A stretch of DNA of 36,509 nt from assembly GCA_013821605.1 (NCBI GenBank), contig JACDGP010000050.1, positions 1 through 36,509 on the forward strand, in the 5' to 3' direction. Origin of the DNA: Herpetosiphonaceae bacterium (GTDB lineage: Bacteria > Chloroflexota > Chloroflexia > Chloroflexales > Kallotenuaceae). Under the pieces are notes generated by a model. The model did not search any database and was not told the origin of the DNA. It was given only the letters and a program-made list of their open reading frames with translations. Below are positions 1-7,506 of this stretch, piece after piece. The position numbers were made by a program, and so were the translations under genes. The first letter of the stretch is position 1. Every line of letters begins with the position of its first letter.

Positions 1-123
1 ACGAATCCCAACGGGGATACAGTATTAACCCAGTGGTTTGAACGGGCGCGCTTCGAGTGGCATCCCGAGGCCGGCAATATTGTCTTGCTCGGTCTGCTTG
101 GGAAAGAGAAGCTCGGGAAGTAG
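1..123 (+). CDS. C-terminal end of a secreted/repeat protein (partial)
   Basis: The window opens inside a plus-strand reading frame that runs 40 codons to a TAG at 121-123. The visible residues include QWFERARFEWHPE and then IVLLGLLGKE. From family knowledge, this closing module (an FERARFE-HPE motif followed by VLLGLLG) ends many large secreted or cell-surface proteins of Chloroflexota, often behind peptidase or unknown domains. Nothing of the main body of the protein is in the window, so its function cannot be given. The gene faces the minus-strand SDR gene, and the hairpin at 142-186 lies between the two stops. The call of a real coding end is fairly safe; the secreted nature is inference from the module. 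Confidence 0.7.
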   Translation, partial: TNPNGDTVLTQWFERARFEWHPEAGNIVLLGLLGKEKLGK

Positions 124-141
124 CTCTGGCCAACGTTACAA

Positions 142-186
142 ATACGGCAACGCCCCATCATAGACTGTGATGGGGCGTTGCGGTAT
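142..186. terminator. Strong inverted repeat between convergent genes
   Basis: A perfect 14-bp stem (147-160 with 168-181, loop of 7) extends outward to 19 bp with a single mismatch at 146/182. It sits between the stop of the partial plus-strand gene (123) and the stop of the minus-strand SDR gene (219), the usual place for a bidirectional terminator. Neither side has a long T tract, so Rho-independent function is likely but not proven. Confidence 0.65.
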
Positions 187-218
187 CTGGTGTGTACCGT
201 TATGCGGCGAGCACCCCT

Positions 219-992
219 TTACTCGTCTCGAAATTGGTCTGCTATTGAGTACCCGCCGTCGACCGGGATGGAGACGCCCGTTACAAAATCTGATGCTGCC
301 GACGCAAGAAACACGCCTGTTCCCACCAGGTCTTCCAAATTACCCCAGCGTCCCGCCGGTGTCTTGCGCCTAATCTGTTCACCGATTGGCGAGGCAGCAG
401 CGCCGGGCGGCGATGACTCGGTCTCGTACCACCCCGGTAAAATTGCATTCGCCTGAATGTTATAGGGTGCCAGATCGACCGCCGTGCTGCGTGTTAGACC
501 CAGCATGCCAGCCTTTGCTGCGCCATAATTCGGAAAGTGATGGGGCCCGAAGATCGAGTACATCGAGCCAATATTGATAATTTTGCCGCCCCTGCCTTGC
601 GCTACCATCGCCTGCGCACCGTATTTCGTGCACAAGAATGCTCCGGTCAGATGTGATGCAATCACAGCGTTCCACGAGTCGAGCGAGAGTTCGAGCACGG
701 AACCGCCTGGGAACAACCCGGCATTATTGACGATGATATCAAGGTGCCCGAACTGGGCTACGACTTCGGTGATTGTCGCCTGGACGGCTGCTTCGTCTCG
801 CACATCAAGCACAAAAACAGCATGGGGATCGCCGAGCTCTTTACCGATCGCCTCATTCTTCGTTGGGTTGCGTCCGGTAACGGCTACTTTCGCACCTGAT
901 GCCTGAAAACCTAGTGCCAAGGCCCGTCCAATGCCCCCGTTGCCACCGGTGATTAAAGCACTTTTCCCTTCGAGCGAAAACAACTGCTGCAT
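219..992 (-). CDS. SDR family NAD(P)-dependent oxidoreductase
   Basis: A 257-residue classical short-chain dehydrogenase. It has the cofactor motif TGGNGGIG at about residues 15-22, NNAG at 89-92, the catalytic Ser near 143, and Tyr156 and Lys160 in YGAAK. The length and the closing VDGGYS are typical of cytosolic sugar-acid or 3-oxoacyl-type reductases; it resembles gluconate 5-dehydrogenase-like SDRs, but the substrate cannot be read from sequence. The ATG is preceded by AGGAG seven bases upstream. It is the last gene of a minus-strand run behind pyrB and a nitroreductase, with 33 bases separating it from the nitroreductase stop. The family is certain; the specific reaction is unknown. Confidence 0.9.
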   Translation of the reverse strand: MQQLFSLEGKSALITGGNGGIGRALALGFQASGAKVAVTGRNPTKNEAIGKELGDPHAVFVLDVRDEAAVQATITEVVAQFGHLDIIVNNAGLFPGGSVLELSLDSWNAVIASHLTGAFLCTKYGAQAMVAQGRGGKIINIGSMYSIFGPHHFPNYGAAKAGMLGLTRSTAVDLAPYNIQANAILPGWYETESSPPGAAASPIGEQIRRKTPAGRWGNLEDLVGTGVFLASAASDFVTGVSIPVDGGYSIADQFRDE

Positions 993-1025
993 GTTGATCT
1001 CCTCATCTATCTTGAAGTGAGCACT

Positions 1026-1532
1026 TTATGCGACAGGCTCACCAAAGCGCTCGCGCGAGGCGATTTCGCCGAGTGGCTTGCGCTTCTTTTTGCCCTGACC
1101 AATATCTGCTGCCGGGTAGCCGAACGGCAGAATCGCGATGACGTCGAGTTCATCTGGGATACCAAGCACCGGTTTGACGTTATCCATGCCGCTAAAGCCG
1201 ACCCAATTAGAGCCAATGCCTGCGGCCCAAGCCGTCAGCAACATCGACTGAATGGCGCGGCTGGCATCGGAGATGGCAAGTGGAGTTTTATCGACCGCAA
1301 CGACGATCGCGATGGGTGCCTGGGCAACATAGGATCCGGTGCGCGCAAGTGTACCGAGCTGGCGTAAGGTGTCGCGGTTCTCAACCACAACGAAATGCCA
1401 GGGTTGTGCGTTCATCCCACTGGCCGATAAACGACCGGCCTCCAGGATTTGCCGCACCACCTCTTCGGGCACGGGCGTTTCCTGGTAATTCCGAACCGCC
1501 AGTAATGTGCGTACCGCCTCAAAGACTTCCAT
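1026..1532 (-). CDS. Nitroreductase family FMN-dependent oxidoreductase
   Basis: About 168 residues of the nitroreductase fold: an N-terminal LLAVRNY motif (FMN phosphate binding), SASGMNAQPWHF, and GIGSNWVGF for FMN and dimer contacts. Such enzymes reduce nitroaromatics, quinones or flavins with NAD(P)H as cytosolic homodimers; the physiological substrate is not predictable. The frame stays open to a TTG at 1556 and an ATG at 1550, but the ATG at 1532 has GAGGAG at a good distance, so I start there. It lies 36 bases after pyrB and 33 bases before the SDR gene on the same strand, suggesting co-transcription. At 168 residues it is among the shorter members of the family. Confidence 0.9.
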   Translation of the reverse strand: MEVFEAVRTLLAVRNYQETPVPEEVVRQILEAGRLSASGMNAQPWHFVVVENRDTLRQLGTLARTGSYVAQAPIAIVVAVDKTPLAISDASRAIQSMLLTAWAAGIGSNWVGFSGMDNVKPVLGIPDELDVIAILPFGYPAADIGQGKKKRKPLGEIASRERFGEPVA

Positions 1533-1568
1533 GGGTGTCTCCTCATGCATGATCAATCATCGTTAATC

Positions 1569-2552
1569 TTACGCCTTACCTAAGACTGCTGCGAGCAAGG
1601 CCATGCGGATATACATCCCATTTTTGACTTGCCGGAAGTAGGCAGCACGTGGGTCGCTATCAACGCGCACGTCGATCTCATTAACGCGTGGCAATGGATG
1701 CATGATGATCGCGTTATCCTTGGCATGCGACATAATCTCGGGCGTTACGCGATAATAGTCTTTGACCTCTTCATACTGCGTCAGGTCGCTGAAGCGTTCT
1801 TTTTGTACGCGTGTGACGTACAGAATATCAGCAGAACCGATGACGTCGGCGACGTTATAGGTTTCGTGAACGGTCTTGTTGGCGGCTTTGAGCTGATTCA
1901 TGTACGGCAGCGGTAGCCGCAACAGCTCAGGCGAAACGAATGAAAACTCAACATCATAGTGCAGCAGGAGTTGCGTCAGCGAGTGGACGGTTCTGCCGTA
2001 GCGTAGGTCGCCCACCATCGCCACATGCAAGCCGTCGAGCGTGCCCCGCTCTTGTTTGATCGTGAAGAGGTCCAGCAAGGCCTGAGTGGGATGTTCGCCC
2101 GCACCATCACCCGCATTAATGATCGGAATTGTGGCTGCTGCCGCCGCTATCCCCGCGGCTCCTGTTTCGGGATGGCGGAGCACGATCACATCCGAATATT
2201 GCTCAAGCGTGCGGATCGTGTCGTGTAACGTTTCGCCTTTTGAAACCGAGCTGAACTGCACACCCTGGGTGATCGGAATGACCGAGCCACTCAGCCGCTC
2301 CATCGCCGCAATAAACGACGACGAGGTTCGGGTCGAAGGTTCGTAGAACAAACAGGTCAGGACCTTGCCGCGTAGCAAATCGGTGCCGCCGATGCGTTCA
2401 TGCATTTCGCGCATTTCCGCTGCGACGTCGAAGACATAGTCGATCAAGGGCGGGTCGAACTGGCTGACTGCAACGATATCCTGGTCAACGAGGCGATGGG
2501 TGGTGGCAGACGGAGTTGGCTGATCAAAGGTGAACAACCGGGGGCGCTTCAT
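1569..2552 (-). CDS. pyrB: Aspartate carbamoyltransferase catalytic subunit
   Basis: A 327-residue enzyme that joins carbamoyl phosphate and aspartate to N-carbamoylaspartate, the committed step of pyrimidine synthesis in the cytosol. It carries the carbamoyl-phosphate site FYEPSTRT (69-76), the SVSKGET loop with Lys105, [11 protein letters not shown] from 154, and HPLPR at 285-289, all diagnostic of ATCase and not OTCase. The length is slightly above the usual 305-315 residues because of an N-terminal extension. AGGAGG lies seven bases before the ATG. No pyrI or pyrC neighbour is present; instead it leads a unit with a nitroreductase and an SDR enzyme. No attenuator or PyrR-type leader is evident in the roughly 40-base leader predicted from the extended -10 at 2599-2607. 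Confidence 0.97.
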   Translation of the reverse strand: MKRPRLFTFDQPTPSATTHRLVDQDIVAVSQFDPPLIDYVFDVAAEMREMHERIGGTDLLRGKVLTCLFYEPSTRTSSSFIAAMERLSGSVIPITQGVQFSSVSKGETLHDTIRTLEQYSDVIVLRHPETGAAGIAAAAATIPIINAGDGAGEHPTQALLDLFTIKQERGTLDGLHVAMVGDLRYGRTVHSLTQLLLHYDVEFSFVSPELLRLPLPYMNQLKAANKTVHETYNVADVIGSADILYVTRVQKERFSDLTQYEEVKDYYRVTPEIMSHAKDNAIIMHPLPRVNEIDVRVDSDPRAAYFRQVKNGMYIRMALLAAVLGKA

Positions 2553-2598
2553 GTGCGGTCCTCCTGCGAATGCTGCAGATACGTTCCGTACCCCGCCT

Positions 2599-2607
2599 AG
2601 TATAGCA
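2599..2607 (-). promoter_or_regulatory. Candidate extended -10 promoter for pyrB
   Basis: On the minus strand the bases read TGCTATACT, an extended -10 (TGn plus TATACT) about 45 bases upstream of the pyrB ATG. No good -35 is visible at 17 bases, which is acceptable for extended -10 promoters. The assignment rests on the motif alone. Confidence 0.4.
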
Positions 2608-2700
2608 GAGAACGGGATTGCCTTGGCCGCGGGAACAAAACGGGGACATGAAGCATCTATAGGATCACAGATGTAACACTCCAGCTAAAGGAGTACCGGT

Positions 2701-3762
2701 ATGAAGCGGTTGAGTTCGTGGATGATCATGGTCGTCTTGACGGCCACATTCTTGAGTGGATGTGGAGGAAGTGCTTCAACGCCAGCAAGTAGCGGAGGGA
2801 ATTTCGGAAGCCGGGGCGCAACGGACAATATGGCAGGAGGGGCTGCAACGATGGCAGCCATGGCCGGCGCAGCGGGTGGACAGGCCGAAAGCATTGCGGC
2901 ACCCGCGGCCACCGCAGCCTCCGGGGCCAGTCCTGACAAAGGCGGTACGACTGGGCAAGGCAAAGTCGACACCGCGGGCGTACAGAACGCAACCTTCGGC
3001 AACGATGCGAATCGCAAGATCATCAAGAATGGTGATTTGACGGTGCAGGTTGAAAATGTAACCATCGGCATCAGCCGCATCACGACCGTCGCGACGGCCA
3101 ATGGTGGCTACATCCTACAGGTCAAAAGCGCCGATCAAAGCGGTGAGGCAAGCAGCGCCACGCTTAGTTTTGCTGTACCGGTTGATCATTTCGAAATAGC
3201 CATGCAGGGTGTGCGCGAGGCCAGCAAAAAGGTGCTCAGCGAGCAAGCCAGCGGTCAAGATGTGTCGCAGGAATTTGTGGACGTGCAAAGTCAGATCGCG
3301 AACCTCGAAGCAACCCAGGCCCGCGTGCGCACCTTCCTGGATCAAGCGAAGACTGTGGACGAGGCGCTCAAGGTCAACGCACAGCTTTCCGACCTTGAGG
3401 GACAGATTAATCAACAAAAAGGCCGTCTTCAGTTTCTATCACAGCGTACGGCTTTCTCGACGATCACCGTCCAGTTACAGCAGATCATCGGCCCAACGCC
3501 AACGCCCACTGCTGAGCCAACGCCGACACCCATTCCCTGGCATGCCAGCGACACGGTACAAGCGGCTTCTTCGACCTTACGCGGTATTCTGCAAGCTGTT
3601 GCCCAGGTTGGGATCTGGCTAGGGATTGTGGTTGCCCCGTTGCTCCTACCACTAATCGTCGTGTTGCTACTGGTACGTAGCCTGCGCTCACGAAGCCCGC
3701 GCCGGCCTCGCCTGCCGCCGACTGCTAGCGGTGATGGGCCGGCAGGACCAACTAATCCATAA
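2701..3762 (+). CDS. DUF4349 domain-containing lipoprotein
   Basis: 353 residues. A signal peptide ends in the lipobox LSGC (Cys21), so the protein is probably lipid-anchored outside the membrane. A low-complexity Ala/Gly/Ser linker runs to about residue 100, then a DUF4349 domain (about 104-262) beginning RKIIKNGDLTVQVENV, with a coiled-coil stretch at about 195-245. A PTPTPTAEPTPTPIP hinge leads to a transmembrane helix (about 303-325) and a basic Arg/Pro tail. Family members resemble predicted lipoproteins with a C-terminal membrane helix; the function is unknown. AAGGAG precedes the ATG by seven bases. It diverges from pyrB and converges on the kinase gene 3794-5866. Family assignment is good; role unknown. 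Confidence 0.85.
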   Translation: MKRLSSWMIMVVLTATFLSGCGGSASTPASSGGNFGSRGATDNMAGGAATMAAMAGAAGGQAESIAAPAATAASGASPDKGGTTGQGKVDTAGVQNATFGNDANRKIIKNGDLTVQVENVTIGISRITTVATANGGYILQVKSADQSGEASSATLSFAVPVDHFEIAMQGVREASKKVLSEQASGQDVSQEFVDVQSQIANLEATQARVRTFLDQAKTVDEALKVNAQLSDLEGQINQQKGRLQFLSQRTAFSTITVQLQQIIGPTPTPTAEPTPTPIPWHASDTVQAASSTLRGILQAVAQVGIWLGIVVAPLLLPLIVVLLLVRSLRSRSPRRPRLPPTASGDGPAGPTNP

Positions 3763-3793
3763 CGTTGTGGCTCTGGGCGCGGTGGCGGTGTAT

Positions 3794-5866
3794 TTAGTCC
3801 CGAGTGTAGGTCGGGAGCACCGCTACCGGCACTGTAAAGTAGAAGGTCGAACCTGCCTGCACGACGCTTTCCACCCAGATCCTACCACCATGCGCTTCGA
3901 CCGCCAATTTACAGAAAGCGAGCCCGAGTCCGGTCCCACGTCGGTGACCGCTGGGAGCTTGGCCAAAAAGTTCAAAGATTTGGGAGCGATAAGCTTCGGG
4001 AATGCCGGAACCATGATCCTGCACTGCCACGACTACCCACTCGCCAGGGCTATGTGGAAAAGGCAAGGCCGCCGCTAGCTCGACGCGACTGCTGATCGTG
4101 ATCTCGCCGGCCTCATGACTGAACTTTAGGGCATTATCCATCAAGTTTTGCAGAATGCGCCGTACCAGTTCGACATCGATCAGAACCGGTGGCGTGTCAT
4201 CGAGTTGATTATTGAAGCTGATTTGCTGGTCATGCGCCACCCGCTCAAGCCGCTCGATGACGACGTCGACGATCGGCCCTAGCCCCGCTGCCTGCGGATT
4301 GAGTGTGACAGTCTGCGCTTCCAAACGTCGAATATCCAGCAGATCATTGACCATATCTAGCATCTGTTGGCAGCTGGCAGCAGCGATATGTAGAATACGG
4401 CCCTGCTCCTTGGTCAGCGGTCCAACCACCTGCTTTGTTAGCAGGTCCACAGAAATCATCAGATTAGTCAACGGCGCGCGCAGATCATGCACGATCATGC
4501 TTGAAGTATCGGCACGCAGCTTTTCTATCTGCCGTGCTGCGGTGACATCCTGTACCACCAGGAGCGCACCAACACTGCCACCCCCATCACCATGCGCTGA
4601 CATCACCGTCCAATGAACATGGAGCAGGACGGCCTCGGCCACTACGAATTCGCCCTCGATCTGTATATGACCACCGCTTATCACTGCATCAATCGCCTCG
4701 CAAATAGCCTGAGCTGTTGCTGAATCAACTCCTAGCAGCATGTGTTCATCGCACAGATCACTGACACTCAGACCAATGAGGCGTGAGGTCGTCACGCCCA
4801 GCAGCGTCCCGAACGCACTGTTCACCACACTCACGCGCTGGTCCTGGTCAACCATCAAGATGCCTTCACGCGTCGATGCTAAAATCGCCGCTTTGCGCTC
4901 TTCCGCCGACCGCACTTCCTCAAACAAATTTAAGTTCTCTATGACAGCACCGGCCATCTTGGCATACAAAACGGCCATCTCGCGCTCGGTGCGGGTAACG
5001 GTCGACTGTGCAAACCCCAGCCACAGCAAGCCTACAGTACGCTTCGTGCCGCGCATCGGCACCACAATCAAGCGCCGAATATGTGCCTCGAATGCGGCAG
5101 CGGGTAAGGACTCACGGCGCAGCTCTACATAATCTCCATCAATCACATCAATCAGACTTTGCACAGCGTTGCCAATAGTTCCCGGCAGTCCAAGCACATA
5201 GTTCGCTTGGATCTCGCCTTTGTCCACAATCAAGACACCGCCGCCCGTCGCCTCGGTTGTGCCGACCGCGCCCCCAACCGTCATGCGCATGACATGATCG
5301 CTGTTGAGCTGCGCAGTATTGACCGCCAGACTAAGTGCGTTCAAGGCGGTTAAGCGATCCACAGTTTGTTGCTGTTCGGCAGCCAATGCGATGTTGTTGA
5401 TCGCAATGGCCGTTTGGTTCGCCACAATTTCTAAAAGCTGGACCAAGTGCTGATCCAGCGGTTCAGTCCGTTCACTGACGTCGACCACGATCAAGCCCAT
5501 CACCTGACCCTGGCGGTCAAGAATGGTCAGGGCTACGGCCTCACCAAAAGCAGGGAGCGCGGCGTGGGTATCAAAATGGTGCGTCAAGACACCCAGCTTT
5601 CTGGCCGCAGCCAACTGGGTCATCACGGTGCTCAAGGATAGCGGTGCCCACGTCGAGCCAGGCGGAGGAACGAGCCACTGCTGTTCACGGTCAACCAAGG
5701 CCAGCAACACTCGCTCACAGTTCGTCAGCTTCATAATAGTACGCATGACGTTGGCTGCCAATCCAGACAAGCTATCACACGCCTGCAGTGCCGTGCCTAA
5801 GGCCACCAGCTCTGTGAGCTGTGCGTTGCGTTGACTAAGCGTCCTTAACTGGTCGTCCAGCGTCAC
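3794..5866 (-). CDS. Soluble GAF-GAF-PAS sensor histidine kinase
   Basis: 690 residues and no membrane segment, so a cytosolic sensor. The order is GAF (about 20-165), GAF (about 170-315), PAS (about 320-445), HisKA with the phospho-acceptor His460 in MIVHDLRAPLTNL, and HATPase_c with the N box NLMDNALKFS, G1 DHGSGIP (about 617) and G2 GTGLGLAF (645-652). Small ligands, light or redox could be sensed by the GAF/PAS part; the signal is unknown. No response regulator is adjacent. The start is uncertain: GTG at 5866 has only a weak ribosome site, and the frame stays open for about 28 more codons to a TAG without any ATG, GTG or TTG. The gene diverges from the NACHT-like gene across 155 bases. 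Confidence 0.9.
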   Translation of the reverse strand: MTLDDQLRTLSQRNAQLTELVALGTALQACDSLSGLAANVMRTIMKLTNCERVLLALVDREQQWLVPPPGSTWAPLSLSTVMTQLAAARKLGVLTHHFDTHAALPAFGEAVALTILDRQGQVMGLIVVDVSERTEPLDQHLVQLLEIVANQTAIAINNIALAAEQQQTVDRLTALNALSLAVNTAQLNSDHVMRMTVGGAVGTTEATGGGVLIVDKGEIQANYVLGLPGTIGNAVQSLIDVIDGDYVELRRESLPAAAFEAHIRRLIVVPMRGTKRTVGLLWLGFAQSTVTRTEREMAVLYAKMAGAVIENLNLFEEVRSAEERKAAILASTREGILMVDQDQRVSVVNSAFGTLLGVTTSRLIGLSVSDLCDEHMLLGVDSATAQAICEAIDAVISGGHIQIEGEFVVAEAVLLHVHWTVMSAHGDGGGSVGALLVVQDVTAARQIEKLRADTSSMIVHDLRAPLTNLMISVDLLTKQVVGPLTKEQGRILHIAAASCQQMLDMVNDLLDIRRLEAQTVTLNPQAAGLGPIVDVVIERLERVAHDQQISFNNQLDDTPPVLIDVELVRRILQNLMDNALKFSHEAGEITISSRVELAAALPFPHSPGEWVVVAVQDHGSGIPEAYRSQIFELFGQAPSGHRRGTGLGLAFCKLAVEAHGGRIWVESVVQAGSTFYFTVPVAVLPTYTRD

Positions 5867-5946
5867 ATCATTCTCGACCGGTATGTTGGAGGAGTCCCTG
5901 ACCTTGATTGGTTCATCAATGACGACGATGCGAGCGCGTTTCGCAT
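5863..5946 (-). other. Possible 27-codon upstream ORF overlapping the kinase start
   Basis: A minus-strand ATG at 5946 opens a 27-codon frame whose TGA (5863-5865) overlaps the GTG start of the kinase gene as GTGA. Such overlap can couple translation, and the kinase GTG has no strong ribosome site of its own. The small frame also lacks a clear ribosome site, and it lies over an in-frame open extension of the kinase, so either reading could be accidental. Confidence 0.2.
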
Positions 5947-6021
5947 CGAAATTAGGCTAAAATTATGGAATGTGCTGATCGTAGCAGATAAATGACTTTT
6001 TGACAATATTGTGGCGGTGGG

Positions 6022-6981
6022 GTGAATCATTTGCGCGACCTAACCATCGAGGAAGGTGGTCAGCTTTTAGCAGGCTTGCGAGCTGAAGTACTGGTGCCAC
6101 TGGGCGTGGTGGAAACAGCCGTGCGCCTCTATCTCCAAACGCTCGTGGACACGATGGGCGAACCAGATGAAGCTTGCCTGAACCTGCCGACTACTACGTA
6201 TGTCTCCGGCGCTCATCGCCTATGGATGCAGGCCGGCCGGCTGCCTTGTACCATAGCACAGCTGGGAGCTTTGGATGCTCACGCTCACGCAGTGAACCTG
6301 GGTTCCGACCTGCGGCAGTGGCTCGGTGAGTTGCCAACAACGCGTGAAGTGGCGCTCTGGTTTGGCTTGGGGACCGCCAGCGGGGAGCTAGAGACGGCGG
6401 AACGGAGCCATGAACTGCAGGGGATTTGGGAGCGTTTGCTCCTACCGCGTACCGTGGCTGAGGTGTTGCGCCACAGTCTGGCGGTCGTCCTGATCGATCC
6501 AGCCGGTCTAGCCACTGCGGCAGTTCTGCGCCGGCTTGCGAGGCGGTTGGCTCGGTTACAGCTTGATCCTGCCGTGGTTCAATTGGTTGAGCCGGAGCTA
6601 GCATGGCCGGGTCCCCTGTTACTGCCATTCTTCGTTGTGTTGCGCGACTTGGCTAATACGCTCGAAGCAGCACCACACGACGATATACCACTCCTCCAAT
6701 ATCTTGCTCGCCAGCTAGGGGCACAGCCGCATGATGCACTGAACGAGTTCCTTGAGTGGCGTTTAGCAGGAGACAGCGTCTTGCTGTTGCTCGAAAGCCT
6801 GGAGGATGTCGTGGATGCGCAACGGCGCGCGTGGGTGGTGCAGGCAGTGGTACATTTCCGCCGCCGCTGGCCCCAGGCGCGCGTCGTGCTTACCAGCCGA
6901 GATAGCGCACAACGTGAACGAGCACGGTTAGATTTTCATTTCACGATCATCCAGCCACCTAGCGCAGCGCAAGCACAATGA
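6022..6981 (+). CDS. NACHT-like protein with degenerate P-loop
   Basis: 319 residues, GTG start, the first start codon after an in-frame TGA at 6001. The C-terminal half follows the layout of a NACHT NTPase: a Walker A-like region (about 155-173) that keeps the hydrophobic strand and the helix LRRLARRLA but reads PAGLAT where PGxGKS/T is expected; FFVVLRDLANTL (about 203-213), matching the usual LRDLA segment; Walker B-like LLLLESLEDV (254-263), where LLLLDGLDEV is typical; and VVLTSRD (288-294), the sensor-like TSR. The protein stops just after this, without the winged-helix or repeat regions usual in NACHT proteins. The N-terminal 120 residues are helical and unrecognised. It probably cannot hydrolyse ATP. 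This is my own reading of the motifs, with no profile search. It diverges from a sensor kinase. Confidence 0.6.
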   Translation: MNHLRDLTIEEGGQLLAGLRAEVLVPLGVVETAVRLYLQTLVDTMGEPDEACLNLPTTTYVSGAHRLWMQAGRLPCTIAQLGALDAHAHAVNLGSDLRQWLGELPTTREVALWFGLGTASGELETAERSHELQGIWERLLLPRTVAEVLRHSLAVVLIDPAGLATAAVLRRLARRLARLQLDPAVVQLVEPELAWPGPLLLPFFVVLRDLANTLEAAPHDDIPLLQYLARQLGAQPHDALNEFLEWRLAGDSVLLLLESLEDVVDAQRRAWVVQAVVHFRRRWPQARVVLTSRDSAQRERARLDFHFTIIQPPSAAQAQ

Positions 6982-6993
6982 TGGGGAGAGTGG

Positions 6994-7506
6994 CTAAACG
7001 ACGCAATCATCGGGATCGCCACGCAGCTTGTCCAGTGCGTGGGGTAATACCGGCAGAATCACCGCGAGATTTTCGCGGACGGCTTTCGGGCTGCCGGGCA
7101 AGTTAATAATCAAGCTACGGCCCCGCGTCCCGGCCACCATCCGTGAGAGCATGCCAAACGGCGTGATAGCGAGGCTGGCAACCCGCATTGCTTCGGGTAT
7201 ACCTGGCACTTCACGCTCGATGACCTGACGCGTTGCTTCGGGCGTCACATCACGCGGTGCAAGCCCTGTCCCGCCGGTAGTCAAGATCAAGTCAGCGGTC
7301 GAGTCATCGGCCCACTGCGATAACGTAGCCGTAATAGCGGCTATTTCATCAGGCACAATGGCGGTGGTAATCAGCGTTGCGGGTAGTGCGGCCTCAACGA
7401 GGACCCATACCGCAGGTCCACTGCCATCAGGCCGCACACCGGCCGAACTGCGATCACTGATCGTCAAAATTGCTACACGGTAGGGCGGTTGTTGCTCATT
7501 CGGCAT
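6994..7506 (-). CDS. Molybdenum cofactor biosynthesis protein MogA/MoaB family
   Basis: About 170 residues of the MoCF_biosynth fold. VAILTISDRSSAG opens the domain, TTGGTGLAPRDVTPEA is the family signature for molybdopterin binding, and LPGSPKAV follows near the end. Proteins of this kind adenylylate molybdopterin before molybdate insertion (MogA), or are the MoaB paralogue; sequence alone does not separate them. The frame extends to an ATG at 7533, but the ATG at 7506 has AGGAG nine bases upstream and gives the usual N-terminus. It overlaps the end of the mevalonate-pathway gene by 11 bases on the same strand, pointing to coupled translation. No other molybdenum cofactor gene is in the window. 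Confidence 0.9.
   Translation of the reverse strand: MPNEQQPPYRVAILTISDRSSAGVRPDGSGPAVWVLVEAALPATLITTAIVPDEIAAITATLSQWADDSTADLILTTGGTGLAPRDVTPEATRQVIEREVPGIPEAMRVASLAITPFGMLSRMVAGTRGRSLIINLPGSPKAVRENLAVILPVLPHALDKLRGDPDDCVV

Noticed and set aside
219-2552. pyrB, nitroreductase and SDR considered as a pathway cluster
   Set aside because: The three share strand and spacing, but no known route links them; co-transcription alone is not evidence for a pathway.
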